A DNA stretch of 64,000 nt, taken from contig CASBPS010000042.1 in NCBI GenBank assembly GCA_949126835.1, positions 1 through 64,000 on the forward strand, in the 5' to 3' direction. The stretch's first letter is position 1. Each line of letters opens with the position of its first letter. The position numbers were made by a program, and so were the translations under genes. This DNA is from Anisus vortex. Taxonomy: Eukaryota > Mollusca > Gastropoda > Planorbidae. This document shows, piece after piece, positions 10,136 through 19,991 of this stretch. A model generated the notes under the pieces. The model was not told where the DNA came from. It was given only the letters and a program-made list of their open reading frames with translations, and did not search any database.

Positions 10136-10874
10136 ATTGAAGTAATAAAGGATTAACACTCAATCTCAGTAAGACCGAAGTAATGGTAATCTCTAAGAAA
10201 AGACAACCTCCAAGATGCTCTTTATCCAGTGAAGGTGAAAACATCAAGCAAATCAATTCTTTCCAGTATCTAGGCTATACAATAACACAGGAAGGCAAAT
10301 GCAACAAAGAAATAAAGAGAAGAATCGCAATAGCTAAAAACAGCTTCATGAGCTTAAGCAGTATCATGAAAAACAGGAATATCAGAATATGTACCAAAAT
10401 GCGCATACTGAAGGGGTATGTTTGGTCTGTTCTTCTATATGGATGTGAATGTTGGACTATTGATAATGAAACAAGGAAAAGATTGGAGGCAGTAGAAATG
10501 TGGTTTCTAAGAAGGATGATGAGAATATCATGGACTGAAAAGAAATCTAATGCAGATGTGTTGAAAACAGCATGTACCTCAAGAGAACTCATTAACACCA
10601 TTAGGAATAGACAGATGAAATTTCTAGGACACATCTATAGGAAAAATGGTATAGAAAGACTGGCTTTGTGTGGGAAAATATCTGGTAAGAGAGACAGAGG
10701 AAGACAAAGGCTAACATATGTAGAAAGCCTGAACGAATGGGCCACGAACAACAACATAAGTAATAATAACTTTCTGCAAAAAGCTAACAACAGGAAAGAA
10801 TGGAGAGTCATGACCGCCGATGTCTGTTCCAGACCTGGCACATAAAGAAGAAGAAGAAGAAGATTGAAGTAATA
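10136..10874 (+). mobile_element. 5'-truncated RTE-like non-LTR retrotransposon
   Basis: The insertion is bounded by the 12-bp target duplication ATTGAAGTAATA at 10136-10147 and 10863-10874. The body (10148-10862) holds only the C-terminal part of the reverse transcriptase protein and ends in an AAG triplet repeat (about 10846-10862), as RTE-type elements often do. The 5' truncation and perfect duplication fit target-primed reverse transcription and a fairly recent insertion. Confidence 0.9.
10148..10845 (+). pseudogene. Reverse transcriptase C-terminus, RTE-like LINE
   Basis: Open without stops from the 5' truncation point to the TAA; the first in-frame ATG is at 10183 (220 aa from there). 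The product matches the thumb and C-terminal region of endonuclease-reverse transcriptases. FQYLG lies at residues 27-31, LLYGCECW at 84-91, RRMMRISWTEKKSN near 109, RQMKFLGHI near 142, GKRDRGRQR near 168 and a terminal WR...CSRPGT. The catalytic palm with its YxDD motif and the endonuclease are missing, so the protein cannot be active. The uninterrupted frame suggests a young insertion. No promoter of its own is visible. Confidence 0.85.
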
Positions 10875-10949
10875 GTAGCATGGTAAAAACATTTGAAAGT
10901 TGTTATAGATAAAATTAGCCTATATATTTTAAGGGAGAGTGGGATGACT

Positions 10950-11975
10950 CAGTGTGCTATTGAAGTTCACACCGTGCGCGGTTTGGCAACACCTAATGCG
11001 GCTTAGTGTCTTGTCTGGTCGCTGTGTTTGTTTATTTAGTGGTTCGTTTACTGTTTAGGTCTGTCCGTGTCGTCTTCTGTTAATTTATTATATTTAAAAG
11101 TGTCGTTCTAAAGATTTAAGTGTTAGTTTGGGAGGGTCATTTTATAGTTTAAGTTAAAGTGTGTCTATTTGTCCATGTCTATTTCTAAAGGCGGGGTTTC
11201 GTCTGGGTCTTCATCGTCTGACGAGTCGGGGTTGGTTTCGGTGTCGGTCTTTTCCTCATCTGCTGTAGACTTTTTTTCCTTCGCTTCTTTTTCTGTGCCT
11301 TCTGTCCATGGAACAGCAGGGGTAGGATATCACCGAGATCATCCCCATCGAAGGCGAACTTCTCACGCCTTGTAGGAGGCGTCCTTATTGTCGCCCCTTC
11401 ATAAGTCACCATACGGTCAGGGCATTCACTAGTGGGGCGTCTGACTCAGAAGTCATCTCTTCCTTTGATGGTCGCGAACTGATATATGATTTCCCAGTAG
11501 GCCTACTGATCGATAAGCGCTCCTTTGGCGGGGCCTTGGGGGAAGGGATTCTCTTGAAGTGGTAGTTCAGTTTGACGCGTTTTCTTTCGGGGGATCGCAT
11601 TATGAGAGGGGTCTCAATGAGCGTTGCCTGCGGGGCCAGTGTAGGGGTGGACGAAACAGATCCGGGTGTAGTAATGGAGAGGGTAGTTTTTGAGAGAGCT
11701 ATCTATGGGTCAGAGGGGTGGATTGCTGGGGCAGGTTCACTCCACTCATCGGCGGGGGGAAATTCCTCCTGTTGGTGAGTAGGGGCGGGGGTTGAGTCGG
11801 TTGGCACAGTACTCTCCGCCTGTCTACTAGATTCCTCCGGTACAGCAGGGGCTGGTGGTGGAGGGTGGGTTTGGATGTTACCTATGGGGAGGGGGAGAGG
11901 TGAGTGTTGATGCCCATCAAGGGACGGGGAGGCCTTTGGGGTGGGCTTCCGCCGTGGCTTAGTTCCTTCTTTGGG
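10950..11975 (-). mobile_element. LINE ORF1 (gag-like) remnant
   Basis: This segment is of higher GC than its surroundings and lies directly beside unit sequence that resumes at 11976. It holds the degenerate ORF1 described in the next entry plus about 215 bp downstream of its stop (10950-11164). No ORF2 follows. It is probably a fragment of the same broad LINE type as the pieces at 42804-43139 and 43779-45531. Confidence 0.55.
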
Positions 11976-12056
11976 TTTAAGCCTTAATGTTAAGGCTGTT
12001 GAAAAATACACTCTAAGTAAATTATAGATCAATAAAATGTAGTAAATGCGTGCCAA
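11165..12056 (-). pseudogene. Degenerate gag-like ORF1 C-terminal region
   Basis: Translated on the minus strand, the frame from 12056 is Pro-rich and Ser/Thr-rich (PLPLPIGNIQTHPPPPAPAV is visible). It meets a stop at 11703-11705 and continues in the same frame past RSPERKRVKLNY to a stop near 11406. A frame shift leads to a Lys-rich stretch (KKKRRKKS), and another to an acidic end reading SDDEDPDETPPLEIDMDK before TAG at 11165-11167. A proline-rich then basic then acidic tail is usual after the zinc knuckle of ORF1 in invertebrate LINEs. No CCHC knuckle is present, so the N-terminal half is missing. The highest-coordinate residues (about 11976-12056) are read from unit sequence and are not native. 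Two frameshifts and a stop make it a pseudogene. Confidence 0.55.
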
Positions 12057-12480
12057 TGAAAATATCCTTGTAGTTAAAAAGGTGTTTCAAAAATTTCATT
12101 TACAATGAAATTTACATGAAGTATTTTTTGGACTTATATGTATCTTTCTTAAGTTTGAATATTGGTCTAAGTTTATAAATTTTTCTATTACTTTTGAATT
12201 CAAATTGTGTAGTAAAAAGAATCATTAACCATTAATAATGCATTACGCCATAAAAAGGCTTATTACCTACCTTGATAAATTTTGAGGTCACTCCAGATGT
12301 CTAATTGTTTAGATTTAAATATCTTCAAAAGGAATTATGGCTTTTTTGTGTAACGAACTATTATATATACCTTTAACTAAGTCTATGTAGTAATTTTTTT
12401 TTACCATGTATACAATTCAGTATGTTTGTTGAAAGGACTCTAAACCCTCTTAGGAAAATTTTCTCCAGTGGCTTAAAGTG
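11976..12480 (+). repeat. Composite unit copy 2 (partial), left arm
   Basis: Starts with the AGGCTGTT landmark and continues through AGTAAATGCGTGCCAATGAA, the CATTACGCCATAAAAAGGCT stretch and TAACTAAGTCTATGTAGT. It matches 32960-33330 and 48250-48740 on the same strand. Confidence 0.7.
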
Positions 12481-12700
12481 CACTGATTATTTTATTTGTA
12501 TTTACTTTAGGCTTTATTGCTCCAAAATTTTTACTATTAAACATTACCTCGACTATCACCTTAGATTTTCCCGTATGCTGTAAACAGTTTCAGTCAAACC
12601 TGGGTTTTCTTTGACTCCTGTGCCTAGACCTGTATAGAAAGAGTTTAGTGTGCTCAACCCTCTACCACGTTATAGTTAAGACCTTTATTTTGGAACTTCA
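12481..12700. repeat. Composite unit copy 2, loop start
   Basis: Aligns with 33335-33480 of copy 3. Both contain TATTGCTCCAAA, ACTATTAAACATTACCTC and TTAGATTTTCCCGTATGCTG. Non-coding. Confidence 0.7.
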
Positions 12701-12705
12701 AAATC

Positions 12706-12915
12706 AATTACGGCAACAATAAAGCGACGCAAGCTGATATGGTTCGGTCATGTGTCGCGGCTTAATAACCTGTCAAAAATATCTTCCAATGCACTTTAAA
12801 AGGTGGACGTTGGGGCGGCTGACTGCGGAAGTGCTGGTTCGACAAATATTAAAAGTTTGCACATGGATTCAACTGACTAAACTATCGACAGCCGCCAGTG
12901 CTGTGGCCAGGTTTT
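12706..12915 (+). pseudogene. Degenerate LINE reverse transcriptase C-terminus
   Basis: In one frame the sequence reads TIKRRKLIWFGHVSRLNNLS. After a frame change a stretch follows with KCWFD, a central FN, and RQPPVLWPG at the end. This is the layout of the tail found in many LINE proteins (basic residues, FGH, GxxRK-W, closing W-R). Several stops interrupt it. A related and equally broken version is at 33780-33960, so the fragment was inside the composite unit before the unit duplicated. Confidence 0.6.
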
Positions 12916-13770
12916 GACGCTAGGGGGAGCTAACTTTTAGGAAAAAGGCCCCACTTTTAGAAATTTTTCCAGATTAATAGAAGAACTAAGAATTTGTACG
13001 TATCAAATGTTCTAAGAAAATCCTGTGCCTCATGATACAAACACTGTATAATAGTGCAGTATATTTTTTTTAACCATTCACGATTTTTACAAGCAACTAT
13101 TAGTGTTGGGAATTTCTGCAAAATTGATTGCATCTACTGCTCATTTTCAAGATGAGTATCTAGTGTCGAAAAATATTTATAGAATCAATGCAAATGCTTC
13201 TATATGACTGCATTCTTCTTCGTTTTAATTTTGAAAGGCGAGATAAATCGCCAATTTTTTAAGAGTTTTAAAAAAAAAAAAAGAGTTTCAACATTTTTTT
13301 TTTACTGTATCTTTGTGTCAATTACAAAATTTGATACGTTATAGGAACGCTCTATATTTTTTTTTTCTTCTCAGCTATTCTAACACCACGCCTAATGGTT
13401 ATATCATTAGCAAACGGAATTTCTTAAAAAACAAGTTATTTCTCTTCTTTTCTTCTTTCTTTTAAGTTATGTGGGTATCATTTTTTTTTTGTGCGAATTT
13501 CATGTAACCAAGTTTTCGATCACTACACGTATACGACCGAGAAGGAGAAAGCCAGCGCGCTTTAAGTCACATTATTACTTTTCGGTGAGTACACCAGACT
13601 TAAACCTCAGCTTTTTTTGAGAATGCGAGCGAGCGTACTCTTTTGGGGCTCGGAGAACTAACTCTGCTGTGTCCAAGCACCACTGATACATTACCGTAAA
13701 AGTTAGTCACAAACGGTTGGCCGTTCCTGTCCACTCTAAGTTCCTGCTTATGACCAGGTATCCACTAGAA
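12916..13770. other. Unassigned stretch
   Basis: No supported gene. It contains T and A homopolymers around 13267-13310 and a less AT-rich patch at 13520-13740 with no recognisable product or partner in the window. Confidence 0.4.
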
Positions 13771-13771
13771 A

Positions 13772-14430
13772 AGGGGTCGGCAACCTAAAACCACGCGTGC
13801 CAAACTTGGCACACAGAGCAATTTTCAATAGCACGCGAGAGACCTCCAGGGGTAATTTATTATTGATGAAAACAAAAACAACTATATTTTTCAGTAATAT
13901 TTATATGGAGTGAAATCAATTTCACAACATTTAACTTTATGAACTTCCCTTTACAAAGGCATATATTAAGATATATTGTTGGGCTTTTTCAGTTGCGCAT
14001 CGAAGCACTCCAAGCGGAGTTTTAAGACTTTCAAATTGATTTTTTCATACCTAGTCAAGCATAACTGGCTTAATCTTATTACGGCCTTCTTAGATGTAGA
14101 TACTTTTTTTTATTAAGTGTCGGTATATTGGCTATTTGAAAACGTAGCTAGTTGAATTTTAAACCTTTAATGAAATGGGAATATAAATGTGCCAAATTGT
14201 TTAAGAGATAAACTCCACAAGTTTGAATGGACAAATAATTATTGGAAGAAATGTTTACTTACAACTATTTAACGTAAATTAATTTTATACCTCTAATAAT
14301 TAAATCTTGTAATGAATACCACAACGCTAGTTTATGTAAAGACATAATAATAAGTCAGTAATATTTGTTATATTACAAAACATTACTTGTTTGGCATCAC
14401 TATGGAATCAAATTTAGAATATTTATTTTA
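13772..14430 (+). mobile_element. hAT-like element fragment
   Basis: Begins AAGGGGTCGGCAACCTAAAA and continues with GGCACACAGAGCAATTTTCA, very close to the start of the MITE at 62772 (GGGGTCGGCAACCT then GCACGCAGAGCGATTTTCAA). The matching right end is not found, so the element is truncated or decayed. Positions from about 13900 are AT-rich and unassigned. Confidence 0.5.
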
Positions 14431-14682
14431 ATTAAAGGGAGATAATTAGCTACTTTTATTTCTGGTAATATTTCTAATAATATGTTTTTTTAATTTTGTA
14501 AAAGACCAAATGGCTTACAAATTATTAATTTATAATGACCAAACGGTCAAAAAGTAATTGAAAATTATTTATATATTATAATACTTATGTAATATATTAT
14601 GCACATTTTTAAACGGTACATTAACTACCCAGTTTGTTTGATAAATTTGTATAATTTCCGCGATGTAAATTTTAAAAGAGCT

Positions 14683-14720
14683 TATCATATATCATATCAT
14701 ATCATATCATATATATATAT
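14683..14720 (+). repeat. ATATC/TA microsatellite at array start
   Basis: Repeats of ATCAT/ATATC pass into (TA)n directly before the first array block. A shorter version precedes the block at 16807. Confidence 0.85.
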
Positions 14721-15317
14721 AAATCTCAAAAGGAATATGTATGTATGTGGCTGGCTGGCTGGCTGGCTGGGTATGTACATACCGCATAATCTTTTTAAAT
14801 ACTGGACATAAAAACGTGAAATTTGCTACAAATATTCTTTGCGTTACGGCGGTGAACACTGTCAAGGTTTTAAAAAAATTAAAATGACCGCAGTGGTCAG
14901 TTTGGTCAAAAAACGCGAATAAAACGACATATTTTGGGTTCATGTTGAATTTGCCGTTCCAACTTTTTATAGTTTTTCGATCGATCGCGCTAAGAAAATA
15001 AAAAAAAAAGGATGGCGTTGAGATTTTTTTCAGGATGACGTCATCAAAGTTTGCGCAGGGATAGCTGGTTGTCTTTTTTTTTTATGGCGTCATCGAATTT
15101 TGCGTATTCATTTTAATTAACTTCGCTTCAACCTTTGCTAATGTACTTTATGAATGAATAGAACAAAATTTATTCACGTTTTAATTTGCGTCGTAATTTA
15201 TAGCGGGATATTTTTAAATTGTTATAATGGGTAATGATTAATGGTTTTAATGGGTATCTTACGTTGTATCTGGCAAATAAAAAATTCCTTCACGTTTTTA
15301 TTCGTGTTGTATATGTC

Positions 15318-16061
15318 CACAGAATAGGTATAAAACAGAAAGCGCAATCGCATTTTATTTCTGTTTTGGGCAGTAATACCGACGCCATACTAAGCTTATT
15401 TAAACGCAGCGGTCCTGGTTACACTCTATATTTATGCTTATTTAGCCTACAACGTCCTTTTCTTCAAATCTACAAGTTCAAACACCCAAAGCTAATATTT
15501 CAGGCAAAATGTGCATGAACGGTTGTGTAATAAACTACAACAATGAAAACGAAAACGACTGATTATCGAAAAAAAGAGCATGTCAAACTGCATGGCTTTC
15601 CTGACTCCATAAAGGATAAACAACAGCATAAACAACCTCATATTAACTCATTATGAATTATATGCCTATTTCCCTTCATAATTTCAAAAGTTTATTTTGG
15701 TTTAAAAAGTATATATATTTATGTACCGGTAGCCGTAGCAATTTAGTTACCGGTACCGAGCTACGTCTAAGCCATTTTTTTTTCAAATCAGTACCGGGTA
15801 ATAAATATTTTTACATCATATTGGCCTAATCATATAATGTTCAAAACAAAATGGGTAATTAAGTCAAATTTATATAAAAGTAAGCCTATAATGAAAGATA
15901 ATGTAGGCCTTATATATATTGTATATATTTATGGCAGACGTAGATATCCTTTCACATTTTACTATAGTAGCGTCTCTAGCGACCGCTGCATTTCGGAAAA
16001 TGGTAACTTTTAGTGAGTGCGTATATAGGGATTATGCATTCTGTTCTATACTTATTCTGTG
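15318..16061 (+). mobile_element. P-like element in block A1
   Basis: Inverted ends of about 31 bp begin CACAGAATAGG at 15318 and end ATTCTGTG at 16061. They are the same family as 3109-3611. The flanking 8-mers TATATGTC and TATACGTC match at 7 of 8. The interior holds a THAP exon (from 15512) that is frameshifted by one base relative to the copy at 25622. Confidence 0.8.
15512..15655 (+). pseudogene. Frameshifted THAP exon
   Basis: It begins with ATG TGC ATG AAC GGT TGT, the same Met-Cys...Cys start as the intact exon at 25622-25768. A one-base difference in the AATGAAAACG stretch (15543-15552) puts the rest out of frame, and a TGA follows within about 20 codons. The downstream GGCTTTCCTGACTCC, coding GFPDS in the intact copy, is still present. 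Non-functional. Confidence 0.75.
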
Positions 16062-16837
16062 TATACGTCTTATAAACTTTGTAGCGGGAAATTTTTCAAT
16101 TGCTAGGCAATGTTTAAATTGCCGAGCTCAACGTTTTAAAGTTTTAATTTGTATCGTATACGTCTTATAAACTATGTAGCGGGAAATTTTTATATTGCCG
16201 GGCAATGTTTAAATTTGCCGGACCAACTTTTAAAAGTTTTAATTCATGTCGTATACGTTGTATAAACTATGATTCATATCGGTTTCAGTTGTTATTGTTT
16301 TTCCTGTTGAATTTAAAATTTAATTCTAAGTTTGCTTCCAAAGCAACAATAAATAAATAGTAAATAACACCAACAAAAACAAAAAAAAAAAGCAAAAATA
16401 AATAAATATTGATCTACGACTAATGTTGTAGCAAAAAAATATATCAAACAATACTTTTCGAATTAACAGTACTTTTTAAAAGACATGTGAGTTCTGTTTT
16501 ACAGAAAGAGTTTAATTACCCAATTATCTCACAAAATTCGATCATAGTGGTCATACTTTGAGCAAGAAATAAAAAAAAATTATTTGTTTTTCCTTTTTAG
16601 TTGTATATTGAATTGGTGTATAATAAAGTGTGCAAAACAAAAATAAATTAAAAAAATAGTGACCAAAAAAAAAAAAAACATACTACTTTATGTATGTTGC
16701 AAAAACAAAACTAAAAAACTATAATGTGTCAAGCATATTCTAAAAAAAAGCCCGTTCGAAGAATCGGGCACATAATGGCTTGTCATATCATATCATATAT
16801 ATATATAAATCTCAAAAGGAATATGTATGTATGTATG

Positions 16838-16868
<31 letters not shown>

Positions 16869-17380
16869 GTATGTACATACCGCATAATCTTTTTAAATAC
16901 TGGACATAAAAACGTGAAATTTGCTACAAAAATTCTTTGCGTTACGGCGGTGAACACTGTAAAGTTTTTAAAAAAAATAAAATGACCGCAGTGGTCAGTT
17001 TGGTCAAAAAACGCGAATAAAACGACATATTTTGGGTTCATGTTAAAATTGCCGTTCCAACTTTTTATAGTTTTTCGATCGATCGCGCTAAAAAAATTAA
17101 AAAAAGGATGGCGTTGAGATTTTTTCAGGATGACGTCATCAAAGTTTGCGCAGAGATAGTTAGCCGGCTTTTCGTTATGACGTCATCAAATTTTGCGTAT
17201 TCATTTAAAATTAACTTTGCTTCAATGTTTGCTGATGTATTTTATGAATGAATAGAACAAAATATATTCACGTTTTAATTCGTGTCGTATACGAAATATA
17301 AACTTTTGTAGTTGTTGCGTGCATTCTCATTATAACTGCTTGAGTAGTAAGAGTGTATGTAAACATAACTTTTAGCTTTT

Positions 17381-17698
17381 TCAATTCGTTTGAAGCGGGC
17401 GTATACGCATTAAAATCTTTCTAGCGGGAAATATTTCACGTTTCAATTCTTTTCTAGAGGGCAATATTTCACGTTTCAATTCGTTTCTAGCGGGCAATAT
17501 TTCACGTTGCAGTTCGTTTCGGTTGTAGCGGGCGTACAAAATGTCATTCATATTTAAATTTGTGACGTATACATCGATAAACTTTTTAACGGGTGGGGTT
17601 TTATTAATTGCCGTATATATTAACTGTGAAGCGGGAAATCTCATTAAAACTTTAGGCTTATCGCCTTGGTAACAACCATTGTTTAAATTACCGGGCAA
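17381..17698 (-). other. 105-codon open frame with an 11-residue repeat
   Basis: A minus-strand open frame over the 33-bp repeats. Because 33 is divisible by 3, it encodes tandem RNELKREILPA-like units, four in all with the last diverging. An almost identical frame is at 18939-19256 in block B2, with two residue changes. I recognise no domain, there is no promoter evidence, and the frame starts inside the 19-bp minisatellite. Most likely it is a by-product of repeat structure, but its openness in both copies is worth recording. Confidence 0.25.
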
Positions 17699-17847
17699 GG
17701 TTTAAATTACCGGGTAATGTTTATAATACCGGGCAATGTTTAAATTACCGGGCAATGTTTAAATTACCGGACAATGTCTAAATTACCGGGCAATGTTTAT
17801 ATTACCGGGCAATGTTTAATTTGCCGGGCAATGTTCAAATTGCCGGA
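17679..17847 (+). repeat. 19-bp minisatellite, block B1 (about 9 units)
   Basis: Tandem TACCGGGCAATGTTTAAAT units, with variants ending TATAA and a degenerate last unit TTGCCGGGCAATGTTCAAA. Confidence 0.9.
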
Positions 17848-18395
17848 ACTAACTTTTTAAAGTTTTAATTCGTGTCGTATACGTTTTATAAACATTATTT
17901 CATATGGGTTTCATTTGTTATTGTTTTACATGTTGAATAGAAAATTTAATTCTAAGTTTGCTTCCAAATCAACAATAAATAAATAAATAGCAAATAAACG
18001 AAAACAACACAACATAGGTCTGCCACTTAATGTTTGTCGTAAAAAAATATATCAAACAATCATTAAAAAAAAAAAGTACTGTCGAATGTCCTTTATCAAT
18101 GAATAGAACAAAATATATTCATGTTTTAATTTGCGTCGTAATTTATAGCGGGCAATTTTGTAATTGTTATAATGGGTGATGAGTAATGATTTTAACGGGT
18201 AATTCATGTTGTAGCGGGCAAATAAAAAATTACCTCACGTTTAAATTCGTGTCGTAGGTCATGCGGGCAATCTCATTATAACTGCCTGAGTAGTTAGAGT
18301 GTATGTAAACATAACTTTTAGCCGGTTCGGAGGACCGGGCACATAACGGCTTGTATATATATATAAATCTCAAAAGGAATATGTATGTATGTATG

Positions 18396-18426
<31 letters not shown>

Positions 18427-18938
18427 GTATGTACATACCGCATAATCTTTTTAAATACTGGACATAAAAACGTGAAATTTGCTACAAAAATTCTTTGCGT
18501 TACGGCGGTGAACACTGTCAAGGTTTTAAAAAAAATAAAATGACCGCAGTGGTCAGTTTGGTCAAAAAACGCGAATAAAACGACATATTTTGGGTTCATG
18601 TTAAAATTGCCGTTCCAACTTTTTATAGTTTTTCGATCGATCGCGCTAAAAAAATTAAAAAAAGGATGGCGTTGAGATTTTTTCAGGATGACGTCATCAA
18701 AGTTTGCGCAGAGATAGCTAGCCGGCTTTTCGTTATGACGTCATCAAATTTTGCGTATTCATTTAAAATTAACTTTGCTTCAATGTTTGCTAATGTATTT
18801 TATGAATGAATAGAACAAAATATATTCACGTTTTAATTCGTGTCGTATACGAAATATAAACTTTTGTAGTTGTTGCGTGCATTCTCATTATAACTGCTTG
18901 AGTAGTAAGAGTGTATGTAAACATAACTTTTAGCTTTT

Positions 18939-19256
18939 TCAATTCGTTTGAAGCGGGCGTATACGCATTAAAATCTTTCTAGCGGGAAATATTTCACGTT
19001 TCAATTCTTTTCTAGAGGGCAATATTTCACGTTTCAATTCGTTTCTAGCGGGCAATATTTCACGTTGCAGTTCGTTTCGGTTGTAGCGGGCGTACAAAAT
19101 GTCATTCACATTTAAATTTGTGACGTATACATCGATAAACTTTTTAACGGGTGGGGTTTTATTAATTGCCGTATATATTAACTGTGAAGCGGGAAATCTC
19201 ATTATAACTTTAGGCTTATCGCCTTGGTAACAACCATTGTTTAAATTACCGGGCAA
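18939..19256 (-). other. 105-codon open frame, B2 copy
   Basis: Counterpart of 17381-17698, with a Val/Ile and a Met/Val change and no frame disruption. Both changes alter the protein, which gives no sign of purifying selection. Unrecognised and probably not a gene. Confidence 0.25.
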
Positions 19257-19405
19257 GGTTTAAATTACCGGGTAATGTTTATAATACCGGGCAATGTTTA
19301 AATTACCGGGCAATGTTTAAATTACCGGACAATGTCTAAATTACCGGGCAATGTTTATATTACCGGGCAATGTTTAATTTGCCGGGCAATGTTCAAATTG
19401 CCGGA
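19237..19405 (+). repeat. 19-bp minisatellite, block B2 (about 9 units)
   Basis: Same unit order as in B1, including the variant GGACAATGTCTAAAT unit, so B1 and B2 share a recent common ancestor. Confidence 0.9.
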
Positions 19406-19929
19406 ACTAACTTTTTAAAGTTTTAATTCGTGTCGTATACGTTTTATAAACATTATTTCATATGGGTTTCATTTGTTATTGTTTTACATGTTGAATAGAA
19501 AATTTAATTCTAAGTTTGCTTCCAAAGCAACAATAATAAATAAATAGCAAATAACAAAAACAAAACAACATAGGTCTGCGACTTAATGTTTGTCGTGTCG
19601 TAAAAAAACATATCAAACAATCATTTTCTTTTTTAATAAAAATACTGTCGAATGTTCTTTATCAATGAATAGAACAAAATATATTTACGTTTTAATTTGC
19701 GTCGTAATTTATAACGGGCAATTTTTTAATTGTTATAATGGGTAATGGGTAATGATTTTAACGGGTAATTTTATGTTGTAGCGGGCAAATTAGACATTAC
19801 CTCACGTTTAAATTCATGTCGTAGGTCATGCGAGCAGTCTCATTATAACTGCTTGAGTAGTTAGAGTGTATGTAAACATAGCTTTTAGCCGGTTCGGAGG
19901 ACCGGGCACATAACGGCTTGTATATATAT

Positions 19930-19960
19930 AAATCTCAAAAGGAATATGTATGTATGTATG

Positions 19961-19991
<31 letters not shown>

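Larger units (their letters stand above)
10107..10910. repeat. 42-bp tandem duplication split by a LINE
   Basis: The left copy begins GTAGCATGGTAATGACATTT at about 10106 and the right copy GTAGCATGGTAAAAACATTT at about 10874. Before the LINE landed the two copies would have been adjacent with a period of about 42 bp. Confidence 0.7.
14721..16806 (+). repeat. Array block A1
   Basis: Class A block of 2086 bp, nearly identical to A2 (24844-26913). It contains CGATCGATCGCGC at about 14978-14990, a TGACGTCA site at 15036-15043 and the P-like element at 15318-16061. It ends with the hairpin AGCCCGTTC(GAA)GAATCGGGC near 16750. It lacks the long 19-bp minisatellite; only single related units occur near 16190. 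Confidence 0.9.
16807..18364 (+). repeat. Array block B1
   Basis: 1558 bp, nearly identical to B2. TGACGTCA sites lie at 17131-17138 and 17178-17185. A run of 33-bp repeats occupies about 17414-17520 and a 19-bp minisatellite 17679-17847. The block ends with the hairpin at about 18320-18340. Confidence 0.9.
18365..19929 (+). repeat. Array block B2
   Basis: 1565 bp. It shares all features of B1 in the same order: TGACGTCA at 18689-18696 and 18736-18743, 33-bp repeats at about 18972-19080, the minisatellite at 19237-19405 and a closing hairpin near 19888. Differences from B1 are scattered single bases and short indels in A-runs. Confidence 0.9.

Noticed and set aside
11169..11778. Plus-strand Ser-rich and Gly-rich open frames
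   Set aside because: Antisense to the proline-rich and acidic LINE ORF1 remnant on the minus strand.
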